DNA of 64,000 nt from Salinisphaera hydrothermalis (GCF_040361195.1 NZ_APNE01000003.1), one strand, 5' to 3'; counted from the stretch's first letter, positions 42,084 through 51,477 are shown. The notes: generated from the sequence alone by a model not told the origin. A program made the numbers and translations.

Positions 42084-44672
42084 TCAATGGCCGATAATGC
42101 GCCGATAGCCGCCGGCGATCAGCGCGGCGATATCCAGCTGCAACGTCGACAAGCGCGCCTCGGGCGGATAGGCGAGATACATCGATTGCCAGACCGGGTG
42201 CCATTTCTCCTTGAACGCGCGCAGTCCCTTGTAGTTGTAGAACCGGTTGCCGTGCTCGAACGCCAGCCGCGCGAGCTGTTCGGCCGTGTTGGCCCAGGGC
42301 GTATCGCCGACGCCGGCCAGCGGTGCCATGCCGAGATTGAACCAGTGATAGCCCAGGGTCTGGGCTTCCTGCATGAGGCGGACGAACAGAAAATCCATGG
42401 TGCCGCCCGGCGCGGATTCGCGATGACGCATCAGATCGATCGAGTATTCCTCGCGATGCCCGTAGCTCGGCAGAATGCTCGCGAACGCGATCAACGTGCC
42501 GTCCGCGTCGCGCACCAGGGCGACGGGCGCGCGCTGGAGATAGTCGGCATCGAAGCGACCGAGCGAAAAAGCTTTTTCGGCGGGTTTCTCGCCGAGCCAG
42601 TCGTCGGAGACGGCGCGCAGCTCGCTCATCAGCGCCGCATCGAAGGGCGGCTCGCGCAGCTCGAAGTCCAGCCCCATGCGGTTGCCGCGATTGATCGCGC
42701 CGCGTTTGTCCTCGTTGATCTTGCCTTTCATCGAGAAATTGACCAGATCCACCCGGCCGATCTCGCCGAGCTTGAACAGCACGAAGCCGTGATCGAGATA
42801 GTCCGACAGATAATCCGGGCCCACCTGATAGAACAGCGGCGTGCAGTGCCGGTCTTCGGCAAAACGCCGGAAATCGGCGATCGCGGTCCGGCGCGCCTCG
42901 GTATCGCCCACCGGGTCGCCCAGCGCGATCAGCCGATTACGGATGGCCGCGAAGCCGATCATGGCCTGTTCGTTGGCGCTGTAGCGCAGCGTCTTGTCGC
43001 CCAGCAGCATGAGGTGCGAATAGCCGTTGGAGCCGTGGGACTCGAGCCAGGCGGCGAGCGCGTCCAGATCGGCCCGGCTCGGGCGTTCGAGTTCGGGGCG
43101 GGGCCAGCGCGGCCAGCTCCAGACCATGAGTACGATCACGCTGATCAGCGCGATCATCAGGCCGCGCAGGAAACGCGGACCATGGGCGCCGAAATTGAAG
43201 TGAAAGACGCTGGCGCCGTGGGCCGGGTAGAACGCCTCGCCAATGATGAAATACACCCCCAGCGCGGCGGCGAGAGCGGCGATCCATTGCCATTCACCCA
43301 GCTGTCGAGCCAGGCTGCCGCGCCGATCGAAGGACGCGCGATTGAGCCAGAGCACGCCAGCGACCGCGGCCAGCATCAGACTGGTGCCCCAGTCCAGTCC
43401 GCGCAGCAGACCGAAGACCGCGCCGGCCACCAGCAGCCCGAGCGCCAGCCACAGCGCGCGGTTCAGCCGCAGCGACAGCCCGCGCGCGGCGAATACCAGC
43501 GTCAGCCCGATCGCCACGCTGGCCATATGGCTGGCCTCGACCGCCGGCAACGGCAACCAGGCACGCAGCAGTCGTGTGTGCGCCAGTAGGTTGGGAAACG
43601 CCGCGCCCGCCAGTAGCACCACGCCACTGGCCGCGGTCAGCCAGGCGATCACCCGAATCCCCAGATCCACGGCCCGGCCGACCGGCCAGGCGATGATCTG
43701 GATGGCCGGATGCGTGCGCAGCGTATCGGCCAGCCGGCTGGCGCGCAGCTCGTTGGCGCCAAGCGCGAGCGCCACGATCAACGGCACCAGATAGTAGGCC
43801 ACGCGATAGAGCACCAAGGCAGCAACGGCGGTGTTCGCGCTTACCGCGTGGGATGCCAGCAGGCCCACCAGCGTGACGTCGAACACGCCGAGCCCGCCGG
43901 GCAGAAAGCTGAGCATGCCCAGCGTCGCCGCCAGCGCGAACGCGGCAATCACGGCCGCCGGCGACACGCCGGCGCCGAGCACGGCCAGACAGCCCCACAG
44001 CAGCGCGCCGGCGATCGCCCAGTCGATCACCGACGCCGTAATGAATGCCAGCGCTTCGAGCGGACGAATGCGTTCGATCGCCTGCAACGGGCCAAAGCGC
44101 AGCAACGACGTCGTGGCCAGGATGAAATACGCCGGCAAGTACAGCGCGATCACGCCAAGCGCCACCAGCACCAGCCACTCGGGCACCGGGGTGGCCGCGA
44201 GGATCGCCGGGCGCACGATCAGCGTGATCCAGGCCAAAGCCGATAGCCCCAACGGGGAGGCGCTGGCCACCAGCGCGGCATAGCGCACGGCACTGGCGGT
44301 CGCCGCGCCGTCGCGCGTGAGCAGCAGCACGCGCAAGCCGGAACCGGTGATGCCCGACAGACTCGCGATATTGTTAATGCCGTTGGCGAGCATGCCCAGC
44401 CGCAAACTTTCCAGCGGCTTGCGGCCGAGCACGACAAAACGCGCTGCCAGCACGTCATAGCTCGACATCACCGCGATCGCGAACAGCCCGCCCAGGCCGA
44501 GCACGGCCAGCCAAAGCGGCGCCACACCAGCCAGCGCATGCTGGATCGCGGCCAGATTCACATGGCGCGACTCCACCAATAGCAGGGCCGCGACCGCAGC
44601 GATCAGCAGCAGCGGCGCAAAGCGACGCAAGCGTGCGGAAACAGAAGAGCGTTCGAGAGTGGTTTCCGACAT
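42084..44672 (-). CDS. mprF: MprF-type bifunctional phosphatidylglycerol aminoacyltransferase/flippase
   Basis: An 862-aa inner-membrane protein. The N-terminal half has about 14 hydrophobic helices (flippase-like UPF0104 region), and the C-terminal ~300 residues form the DUF2156/GNAT-like synthase that adds an amino acid from aminoacyl-tRNA to phosphatidylglycerol; YSHLMLLGDKTL, GDPVGD and LGMAPLAG are visible there. This alters surface charge and peptide or acid tolerance; in Proteobacteria the residue may be alanine or lysine. ATG at 44670-44672 is chosen because the open frame upstream runs into a repeat. Confidence 0.9.
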   Translation of the reverse strand: MSETTLERSSVSARLRRFAPLLLIAAVAALLLVESRHVNLAAIQHALAGVAPLWLAVLGLGGLFAIAVMSSYDVLAARFVVLGRKPLESLRLGMLANGINNIASLSGITGSGLRVLLLTRDGAATASAVRYAALVASASPLGLSALAWITLIVRPAILAATPVPEWLVLVALGVIALYLPAYFILATTSLLRFGPLQAIERIRPLEALAFITASVIDWAIAGALLWGCLAVLGAGVSPAAVIAAFALAATLGMLSFLPGGLGVFDVTLVGLLASHAVSANTAVAALVLYRVAYYLVPLIVALALGANELRASRLADTLRTHPAIQIIAWPVGRAVDLGIRVIAWLTAASGVVLLAGAAFPNLLAHTRLLRAWLPLPAVEASHMASVAIGLTLVFAARGLSLRLNRALWLALGLLVAGAVFGLLRGLDWGTSLMLAAVAGVLWLNRASFDRRGSLARQLGEWQWIAALAAALGVYFIIGEAFYPAHGASVFHFNFGAHGPRFLRGLMIALISVIVLMVWSWPRWPRPELERPSRADLDALAAWLESHGSNGYSHLMLLGDKTLRYSANEQAMIGFAAIRNRLIALGDPVGDTEARRTAIADFRRFAEDRHCTPLFYQVGPDYLSDYLDHGFVLFKLGEIGRVDLVNFSMKGKINEDKRGAINRGNRMGLDFELREPPFDAALMSELRAVSDDWLGEKPAEKAFSLGRFDADYLQRAPVALVRDADGTLIAFASILPSYGHREEYSIDLMRHRESAPGGTMDFLFVRLMQEAQTLGYHWFNLGMAPLAGVGDTPWANTAEQLARLAFEHGNRFYNYKGLRAFKEKWHPVWQSMYLAYPPEARLSTLQLDIAALIAGGYRRIIGH

Positions 44673-44682
44673 GACGTATCCC

Positions 44683-44940
44683 GGGGCCGGTTGAGGTTTC
44701 GTACGAGCCCGTGCCCATTTGCGCCATGAAAATTTGACGAAACGCGGCCAGACGAGGCGTAGCGAACGTGGCGTAGAGACTCTACGCGAGAGAACCACAA
44801 CGCTGTATTGCCGTTGTATTGTCCAATATGGGCGACTGCCCGTTCAGTGGTGGGCCGCCGGTAACAATCCGGGGCGCCCTGCGGCGTTGCCAGTCGGGGG
44901 GGGCGTGGCGCGCTCGGGCGATACCTCCGCACGCCCGTTT
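44683..44940. mobile_element. palindromic repeat family B, copy 3 (decayed, inverted body)
   Basis: GGTTGAGGTTTCGTACGAGCCCG is the family-B terminus. The interior (GAGGCGTAGCGAACGTGGCGTAG, then GCTGTATTGCCG) matches copy 1 in reverse complement, and the later GGGCCGCC...GCGGCGTTGC part matches copy 2 in reverse. So the body is inverted relative to copies 1 and 2, and the distal end is lost. It fills most of the 380-bp gap between mprF and a usp gene. Confidence 0.65.
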
Positions 44941-45052
44941 GCGCTCATATACGCCCTTGCTGCGCGGGTTTGATTTCGGTCAAAGGTGTGGGTCGCCCGC
45001 GGGCGCAGACTGGCACTTGAACGCCTGCCTGCAACAACCGAGGTGCCCGATC

Positions 45053-45553
45053 ATGTCGCAGACGATACTCGTGCCCGTGGATCTTACCCAGCCGGCCGTA
45101 CTCGACAGCGTGTTCGCCGCGGTGCGCCGCCAGATCAACATCGAGCCCACCAAGGTCATGCTGCTCAATGTCGTACTGGGCCATTACGCCACAGAGTTCC
45201 CGTACCTGGATTCGGCGTATGTCGAACGCTATACCCGGCATGCGCGTAACGAACTCACGCGGATCGGCAAAGAGCGCCTCGGTGATGCCTGCGAGTGGCA
45301 TATCGATATCGAGCTCGGCCCGGTGGCGCGCACGATCGTGCGTTATGCCGACCGTGTCGAGGCCGATCTGATCATCCTCGCGTCGCACAATCCGCTGGTC
45401 TGGGACGTGTTTCTGGGCAGTACGGCCGCGCAAGTGGTCAAGCATGCGCGGCATTCGGTCCTGGTGGTTCGGCAGTCGGCCGAGGCCGGTGAAGCCGCAT
45501 CCGACGCATCGAAGACAGAATCCGCCCAAGCCAGCGGTTCCGGTGCTCGCTGA
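45053..45553 (+). CDS. universal stress protein
   Basis: A 166-aa single-domain Usp. TILVPVDLTQPAV opens the fold, and LIILASHNPLVWDVFLGSTAAQVVKHARHSVLVVRQ ends the core. The first glycines of the classical GxxG ATP-binding loop are not present (ASHNP instead), as in the UspF branch. A charged Ser/Ala tail follows. Similar to the second Usp encoded at 46289. Confidence 0.9.
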   Translation: MSQTILVPVDLTQPAVLDSVFAAVRRQINIEPTKVMLLNVVLGHYATEFPYLDSAYVERYTRHARNELTRIGKERLGDACEWHIDIELGPVARTIVRYADRVEADLIILASHNPLVWDVFLGSTAAQVVKHARHSVLVVRQSAEAGEAASDASKTESAQASGSGAR

Positions 45554-45569
45554 ACCGCGATAAACCGTT

Positions 45570-46160
45570 CTATGGCGGCTGGCGCATCGCTCGCCAGCCG
45601 CTGTCGTCGCGTTCGTAGATTCGACGGTGCCGGGCGCGGTCCCAGCCGGTGGTCCAGAATTCCACGCGTTCCGGTATCAGTCGGTAGCCTTGCCAGTGCT
45701 CGGGCCGCGGCGGGTGTTCGAAGCTGTAGCGTTGCCGGGTGACGGCGATGCGCTCGGATAGCTCCTGGTCACTGTCCAGAGGGTCGGTCGAATCCAGCGC
45801 CTGAGCCACCAGCGTGCTTTCGCGCGGACGTTTGCGCCATAGGCGGTCGGCGGTGGGCGCGTCGAGAACTTCGCAGGCCCCTTCCACAATGGTCTGTTGT
45901 TCGATCTTGCGCCAATAGAAGCAAAGCGCCGCGTAAGGGTTCCACAACAACTGGCGACCCTTGCCGCTGAATGTGTTGACGAATAGCCCGATACCGTCGG
46001 GTAGCAAGTGCACATATACCGTGCGGGCCGATGGCCGGTTCAACGCCGAGTCGACCGTGGCCAGCGTCGCGGCCAGCGGTTCGATTTCGCCGGCTTCGTA
46101 GGCGTGTTCGATAACACGCGCGAGTTCCTTGAGCGGATCGTCCGGTGGCGCGTTGTGCAT
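45570..46160 (-). CDS. PNPOx-like FMN-binding oxidase (PdxH family)
   Basis: A 196-aa split-barrel flavoprotein. PDGIGLFVNTFSGKGRQLLWNPYAALCFYW resembles the FMN and substrate strand of pyridoxamine 5'-phosphate oxidases. The C-terminal region (FWTTGWDRARHRRIYERDDSGWRAMRQPP) resembles the PdxH dimerisation end (RLHDR...W..RL.P). Residues differ enough that another oxidase function is possible. It is convergent with one usp gene and divergent from the other. Confidence 0.75.
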   Translation of the reverse strand: MHNAPPDDPLKELARVIEHAYEAGEIEPLAATLATVDSALNRPSARTVYVHLLPDGIGLFVNTFSGKGRQLLWNPYAALCFYWRKIEQQTIVEGACEVLDAPTADRLWRKRPRESTLVAQALDSTDPLDSDQELSERIAVTRQRYSFEHPPRPEHWQGYRLIPERVEFWTTGWDRARHRRIYERDDSGWRAMRQPP

Positions 46161-46288
46161 GATCGGTCCATTGCGTTGTGCCTTGGGGCGATCCTGACGT
46201 AGACGCCACGACCCGGCGTTGATCTCGGTCAAGCGGCTGGGACGCGTGCGGCGCGAGAATCGGAGCAAGACCCATGGGAAGCGGGATC

Positions 46289-46729
46289 ATGGCGCACAAG
46301 ATTTTGTTGCCGATCGATCTGGAGCACGAAGAAGTGCTCGACGAGGTTTTTGCCTGCGCCGTCGAGCAGGCCGCGATGCACGACAGCACATTTGTGCTGT
46401 TGAGCGTGCTGCCGCAGCTGTCGCTGGGTTATTTCCCCTCGATCGAGAAACGCTACATGCACAAGATCACGGGCGAAGCACAGCGGCATCTCGACCGGAT
46501 CGGCGAGGAACGCCTTGGCACCCGGTTCGCCTGGAGCGCCCATGTCCTGATTGGCCACGCCGGCCGGATGATCGTGCGGGCCGCCGACGATCACGAAATC
46601 GATTTGATCGTCATGGCCTCGCACAATCCGCGTCGTATGGATGTACTGTTGGGCAGCGTTGCGGACTGGGTGGTCCGGCACGCACGGCATTCCGTGTTTA
46701 TCGTGCGTCAGCCGAGCGGCGCGTCTTAG
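46289..46729 (+). CDS. universal stress protein, second copy
   Basis: A 146-aa Usp with KILLPIDLEHEEV and LIVMASHNPRRMDVLLGSVADWVVRHARHSVFIVRQ. As in the first copy the GxxG element is replaced by ASHNP. I prefer ATG 46289 (MAHKIL) over 46274 because GGGA precedes it at a suitable distance and the fold starts there. The TAG stop is the beginning of a family-B repeat terminus. Confidence 0.88.
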   Translation: MAHKILLPIDLEHEEVLDEVFACAVEQAAMHDSTFVLLSVLPQLSLGYFPSIEKRYMHKITGEAQRHLDRIGEERLGTRFAWSAHVLIGHAGRMIVRAADDHEIDLIVMASHNPRRMDVLLGSVADWVVRHARHSVFIVRQPSGAS

Positions 46730-46756
46730 GGTCTGTTGAGGTTTGGTGCGAGCGCT
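46726..46756. repeat. solo terminus of repeat family B
   Basis: TTAGGGTCTGTTGAGGTTT, then GGTGCGAGCG, exactly continues the usp stop codon (TAG at 46727-46729). The rest of the element is absent; the next 100 bp to the ABC ATPase stop show no other feature. Confidence 0.6.
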
Positions 46757-46856
46757 TGATCTTGCCTAAGGCGCTGATTTTCATGGCGAGCGCCACCGGA
46801 CATATGACGTTGTCCTGGCGGCCAACCAGGCGTTCGCGAACCGGCGTGACTGATGT

Positions 46857-47600
46857 CTAACCCGACACCGAGACCCGCTGCAGAAAATCGCGGGTGCGCT
46901 CGACTCGTGGATGGCCGAGCACTTGGGCGGGCGTGCCCTGTTCGACGATGCGTCCGGCATCCATGAACACCACGCGATCGGCCACTTCGCGCGCGAAGCC
47001 CATCTCGTGGGTGACCACGATCATGGTCGTGCCGGCATCGGCGAGCCGTCGCATGACGGTGAGCACATCGCCGACCAACTCCGGGTCGAGCGCCGAGGTC
47101 GGCTCGTCGAACAGCATGAGCGCCGGGTCCATCGCCAGGGCCCGTGCGATCGCCACGCGCTGTTGCTGGCCACCCGACAACTCGCTGGGATAGGCGTTGG
47201 CGCGATCGGCCAGCCCGACCCATTCGAGTTGATCTCGGGCCTTGCGCTCGGCTTCCGTCCGCTTGAGACCGAGCACGGTACGCAGGGCCAGCGCGCAGTT
47301 GTCGAGTACGTTGCGATGGGCAAACAGGTTGAACTGCTGAAACACCATGCCGATCTGGCGGCGGGCGGCATCGATATCGCAGTCGGGGTCGGTGAGATCG
47401 ACGCCGGCGACGACGACGCGTCCGCTGTCCGGCGTTTCAAGCCGGTTCACGCAGCGCAGAAGAGTCGATTTGCCCGAGCCCGACGGCCCGATGACGCATA
47501 CGACCTCGCCGCGCTCCACCTCGAGGTCGATATCGTCGAGCACACGCTGGCCGGAGAAAGTCTTGCTTACCGCGGCCAGTTCAACCAGGGCAGTGTTCAT
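46857..47600 (-). CDS. polar amino-acid ABC transporter ATPase
   Basis: A 247-aa ATPase of the GlnQ/HisP class. Walker A GPSGSGKST, signature LSGGQQQR, Walker B LMLFDEPTSALD and H-loop VVTHEMGFA are all intact. The start overlaps the permease stop by 4 bp. It is the last gene of a three-gene importer. Confidence 0.94.
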   Translation of the reverse strand: MNTALVELAAVSKTFSGQRVLDDIDLEVERGEVVCVIGPSGSGKSTLLRCVNRLETPDSGRVVVAGVDLTDPDCDIDAARRQIGMVFQQFNLFAHRNVLDNCALALRTVLGLKRTEAERKARDQLEWVGLADRANAYPSELSGGQQQRVAIARALAMDPALMLFDEPTSALDPELVGDVLTVMRRLADAGTTMIVVTHEMGFAREVADRVVFMDAGRIVEQGTPAQVLGHPRVERTRDFLQRVSVSG

Positions 47601-48424
47601 GCCCGGCGCCCGCTGGCGGCCCGTGCTTCCATGCGTCGCACCACGATCGACAGCGGTAGCGTGATGATCAGATAGCCGAGACCGGCGACCACCAGCGGCG
47701 TGATGTTGACGTGGTTGTTCGCGGCGGCACGCCCGAACTTGGTCAGATCGAAGTTGGCGGCCGACAGCCCGACAATGAACACCAGCGAGGAATCCTTGAT
47801 CAGCATGATCAGTTCATTGGTCAACGGCGGAATCATCAGGCGGAACGCCTGGGGCAGCGTGATCTGGCGCAGGGTCTGTGCGGGACTGAGGCCCAGCGAG
47901 CGAGCGGCCTCGATCTGGCCGCGGGGCACCGCCAGAATACCGGCGCGAATGGTTTCCGCCATATACGCACTGCCGACGATGCCCAGCGCCGCCCAGACCG
48001 TGCCATAGGGTGAAAACGGCATCGCCAGCCCCTGGAACGCGAGCGGCAACAGTGAGAGTGCGATGAATACGATCAACGCCGGCAGGCCACGGAAGAACTC
48101 GATATAGAGGGTCGCCAGCCAGCGATACGGGGCGACCTCGGACAAACGCATCAACGCGAGCAAGGTACCGGCCGCCAAGCCGATCACGAAGCCCCCGGCG
48201 CTGTAGACGAGCGTGTTCCACAAGGCCCGCCACAGCCCGTGCGCGGCGGTGTTGAGTATCAACGCCGGGTCGAAGAAGGTATGCCCGATGGTCGGCCAGT
48301 CGGCCATGAATGCCAGGACGCCAATCACGATCGCGAGCGCGACATATTGAATCGCGCGGCGTCGCCGCGCCCGTTGGCGCGGACTGCGGCCTGAGCGTAC
48401 GGCGTGTCCGTTGGGATCAGCCAT
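47597..48424 (-). CDS. polar amino-acid ABC transporter permease
   Basis: A 275-aa permease of the HisM/GlnP class. The Arg-rich N-terminus precedes five or six helices. The coupling loop is EAARSLGLSPAQTLRQITLPQAF. Only one permease gene is present, so a homodimer is likely. ATG 48424 is 8 bp past the binding-protein stop. Confidence 0.92.
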   Translation of the reverse strand: MADPNGHAVRSGRSPRQRARRRRAIQYVALAIVIGVLAFMADWPTIGHTFFDPALILNTAAHGLWRALWNTLVYSAGGFVIGLAAGTLLALMRLSEVAPYRWLATLYIEFFRGLPALIVFIALSLLPLAFQGLAMPFSPYGTVWAALGIVGSAYMAETIRAGILAVPRGQIEAARSLGLSPAQTLRQITLPQAFRLMIPPLTNELIMLIKDSSLVFIVGLSAANFDLTKFGRAAANNHVNITPLVVAGLGYLIITLPLSIVVRRMEARAASGRRA

Positions 48425-48432
48425 GCGCTGGA

Positions 48433-49266
48433 TCAGGGCGAGCCGGCGGTTGGCTTGTGGCCGAACCAATGCTGGTACTTGGACGCGTAAGTGCCGTTCT
48501 TGCGCGCCTTGGCGAGCACGTCGTTCAGTCGGCCGATCAGCTTGTCGGCGTTGTCGCTGTCCTTGGCCGCGATGAAGCCGTACCGCTCGCCGGTATCGAA
48601 TGTTTCCGCGACCCGCGTACCGGGGTTCTGGGCCGCGTAGTAAGCCATCGGGCCATTGTCGCCGATCGCGGCCGCCACTTTGCCGGCGCTCACGGCTGTC
48701 GTCATCAGTGCGAGATCGTCGAATACCACCGGGGTATAGTGGTATTGCGCGGCGTGTTTTTTGGCATACACCTCGCCGGTGGTGTCGGTCTGCATGCCGA
48801 GTCGTTTGTTAGCCATATCGGCGAGGCTCGAAACGCCCGCCTTCCGGTCCACCAGCAAGGCCTGGGTTGCCTTGAAGTAAGGCGCGGAGAACTGAACTGC
48901 CTTCTTGCGGGCTGCGGTGATGGTCGCGCCGCCCATCGCCAGATCGCATTTGTGGGCAGCGAAGGCCGCGCCACTGGTGATCTGGTTCCAGTCCATGCTC
49001 ACTACGTCGAGTTTGACGCCGAGATCGTTCGCGAGCAGCCGAACCAGATCGACGTCAAAGCCGACCACTTTCCCGGAATCGTTGGTGAATTCGAACGGCT
49101 TGTAAGGCAGGTGCGTACACACCGTCAATTTGCCCTGGTGCACCAGATGGATGCCGTCGACGGTGTCGCCCGATTGCTGGGAACAGGCACCGAGCCCGAG
49201 CGAGAGTAGGCACAGGGCCATGATCGACAGGGGGCGGCGAAACCGCCGGAAGCTAATGGCGCGCAC
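48433..49266 (-). CDS. polar amino-acid ABC substrate-binding lipoprotein
   Basis: A 277-aa SBP_bac_3 protein. The lipobox LGAC (Cys28) anchors it. The mature fold opens LTVCTHLPYKPFEF and continues GFDVDLVRLLA. The likely start is a GTG at 49264-49266, which supplies the basic n-region (FRRFRR); the next ATG would leave a signal of only 12 residues. Ligand unknown; class members bind glutamine, histidine or cystine-like amino acids. Confidence 0.9.
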   Translation of the reverse strand: MRAISFRRFRRPLSIMALCLLSLGLGACSQQSGDTVDGIHLVHQGKLTVCTHLPYKPFEFTNDSGKVVGFDVDLVRLLANDLGVKLDVVSMDWNQITSGAAFAAHKCDLAMGGATITAARKKAVQFSAPYFKATQALLVDRKAGVSSLADMANKRLGMQTDTTGEVYAKKHAAQYHYTPVVFDDLALMTTAVSAGKVAAAIGDNGPMAYYAAQNPGTRVAETFDTGERYGFIAAKDSDNADKLIGRLNDVLAKARKNGTYASKYQHWFGHKPTAGSP

Positions 49267-49620
49267 GGGTGTCCGGATCTGTTAACAGAGTTGATGACCC
49301 ATCAGTTTGCCATAGACTGAGCGTAAAGCCCGTCCAGATCGTGTCGCGGCCGTTTTGCTCGGGCCATTCGGGTTCGCCGCTGCGAATCGGACCGCGTGAA
49401 ACGGTGCGAGACTCGATCAAAATAGCGCTTGGGGCGACGCCGCGAATGGCCCAGTATGTGGGTTTGATATGCACTGCGCGTGGCCGCCCGCGGCCACGGA
49501 ACCGATACCCTTACGGTGGCCCCATGGGCTGGCCGTGATCGCTCCGATGCCGCCACGCGATAACCGGGCGCCCAAGCCGGCGTCGGACCGCGTATTCCGT
49601 TTGCCCGACGCACCGACCGT
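49267..49620. other. 354-bp intergenic region with one strong hairpin
   Basis: Lies between the divergent amino-acid importer and antiporter genes. No gene is convincing. CGTGGCCGC and GCGGCCACG form a perfect 9-bp stem with a 2-bp loop at 49479-49498, upstream of the antiporter. No clear promoter was seen. Confidence 0.5.
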
Positions 49621-51477
49621 ATGCATTCCTCCGATATTTCCTTCGTGCCCCTGTTGGTGGTCATTGCGCTGAGCTTCGCCGTGCCCGTTGCCCTGTCGCC
49701 GGTACGCCGCTTCGGTATCCCCGTGGTGGTGGGCGAAATCGCGGCCGGCATGCTGGTGGGCGACAGCGGTTTGCACCTGGTCTCGCAGGACTTCGTGCTC
49801 CAGGTATTGTCGGTATTCGGCTTCGCCTACCTGATGTTCCTGTCCGGGCTGGAGATCGATTTTTCCGGGCTCGCGCCGCGCCAGGGGCTGCGCGCGAGCA
49901 AGGCGGGTGAGCGGCTGCGGCGTAATCCGTTCGTGATTGGCGGCGCGGCGTTCGTGGTCACGGCCCTGTGTTCGCTGGCGGCCGGCTTCTATCTCACCTC
50001 CGTCGGGTTGGTCGGCCAGCCGTGGTTGATGGCGCTGATTCTGTCGACCACGTCGCTCGGTGTGGTGGCGCCGGTGCTCAAGGAGCGCGGCCTGATCGAG
50101 GTCACCTATGGTCAGACGCTGCTGGTCGCGGCGCTGATTGCCGATTTCGTGACCATTCTGCTGGTCAGCGGCTACGCCATGCTGCGCGTAGGCGCGACCG
50201 TGGATCTGTTGCTCATTCTCGTGCTGCTGCTGGCGTTCGTCGCGGCCTGGCGGTTGGCGGAGCGCGCGCGCAAGAACCTGCCGGCGCAACGGCTCATGCA
50301 TGCGTTGTCCACCGCGACTTCGCAGATCCGCGTGCGCGGTTCGATGGCGCTGGCCCTGGTGTTCATCGCGCTGGCCGAAAGCCTGGGCATCGAGAACATC
50401 CTGGGCGCGTTCCTGGCCGGCGTGATCGTGTCCATGCTGTCCGGCAGCGAGAGTTCGGTGCTGCGCGAAAAACTCGATGCCATCGGCTACGGGTTCTTCA
50501 TCCCGATCTTTTTCATCATGGTGGGGGTCAAGTTCGACCTGCCGGCGTTGCTGTCGTCTAACTCGCCGTGGGAGACGATTGGCGTGCTGGTCGTCGCCGC
50601 CTTCGGCGTGAAGCTGGTCGGTTCACTGGTGTTCCGCCTCGCGTTCGGCTGGCGCGAGACGTTCGCGGCCAGCACGCTGCTCTCCGCTCGTCTGTCGCTG
50701 ATCATCGCTGTAGCGGCGATCGGGGTAGAGATCGGCGTGATCTCGCCGGCGCTGGATGCCGCTATCATCCTGGTCGCCATCATCAGTTGCCTGATTTCGC
50801 CGATCGCCTTCAGCCGGCTGGCGCCGCGGCGTTATCGCGCCGTGCAGCAAATGCTGGTGATCGGCGACGATCGCGATAGCAGCGCGTTGGCACGTCGGCT
50901 CGAACAAATGGGCAAGAACGTACACACCGTGACCGAGCTTCCGCCCGGCGACAACGGCAATCCGCCGTCACGGGCACGCCTATCGGAATGTCTGCGCGCG
51001 GCCGGCATCGAACAGACGCAGACCGTCATCGCGATGGCCGATACCGACGAGGACAACCTGCAGATCTGTCGCGTCGCGCGCGAGGTGCATGCGGTGCGTC
51101 GGCTGTTGGCCTGGGTGCGCGATCCGGCCTATAACGCGCGCTTCCGCGCGGCCGATGTGCGCATCGTCAACCCGGCCTATGCCAAGTTGCTGCTGCTGGA
51201 AAGCATGGCCCTGGATACCGGGCGTATCGACGGCGGGGTGCACGAGGACGAAAGCCACGAGATCCGTATCGCCAAGCTGCAGAATCGCTGGATCGCCGAG
51301 CGCGAATTGCGTCATCTGCATCTGCCGGAGGGCACGCGCGTGCTGCGTATCGAACGACGCGGCGCGATTCTCGAGGCGGAGCCGTCGACCGTGCTGCGCG
51401 TCAACGACACGCTGACGCTGGTGGGCACACGCGAGGATGTGGATACGGTCACGCGCCGCCTGGCGCGACGCTGGTAG
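49621..51477 (+). CDS. CPA2 cation/proton antiporter with TrkA domains
   Basis: A 618-aa KefB/KefC-like membrane protein. Residues about 1-400 form a dozen helices of the Na+/H+ exchanger fold. They are followed by a TrkA-N-like Rossmann domain (QMLVIGDDRDSSALARRLEQMG and later MADTDEDNLQICRVAREV) and a TrkA-C domain at the end. It is predicted to exchange K+ or Na+ for protons under ligand control. No ribosome site is obvious before ATG 49621; the divergent upstream region contains a strong hairpin. Confidence 0.9.
   Translation: MHSSDISFVPLLVVIALSFAVPVALSPVRRFGIPVVVGEIAAGMLVGDSGLHLVSQDFVLQVLSVFGFAYLMFLSGLEIDFSGLAPRQGLRASKAGERLRRNPFVIGGAAFVVTALCSLAAGFYLTSVGLVGQPWLMALILSTTSLGVVAPVLKERGLIEVTYGQTLLVAALIADFVTILLVSGYAMLRVGATVDLLLILVLLLAFVAAWRLAERARKNLPAQRLMHALSTATSQIRVRGSMALALVFIALAESLGIENILGAFLAGVIVSMLSGSESSVLREKLDAIGYGFFIPIFFIMVGVKFDLPALLSSNSPWETIGVLVVAAFGVKLVGSLVFRLAFGWRETFAASTLLSARLSLIIAVAAIGVEIGVISPALDAAIILVAIISCLISPIAFSRLAPRRYRAVQQMLVIGDDRDSSALARRLEQMGKNVHTVTELPPGDNGNPPSRARLSECLRAAGIEQTQTVIAMADTDEDNLQICRVAREVHAVRRLLAWVRDPAYNARFRAADVRIVNPAYAKLLLLESMALDTGRIDGGVHEDESHEIRIAKLQNRWIAERELRHLHLPEGTRVLRIERRGAILEAEPSTVLRVNDTLTLVGTREDVDTVTRRLARRW

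Noticed and set aside
41958..43589. 543-codon open frame antisense to mprF
   Set aside because: Composition is typical of a shadow frame, and the opposite strand encodes a complete MprF.
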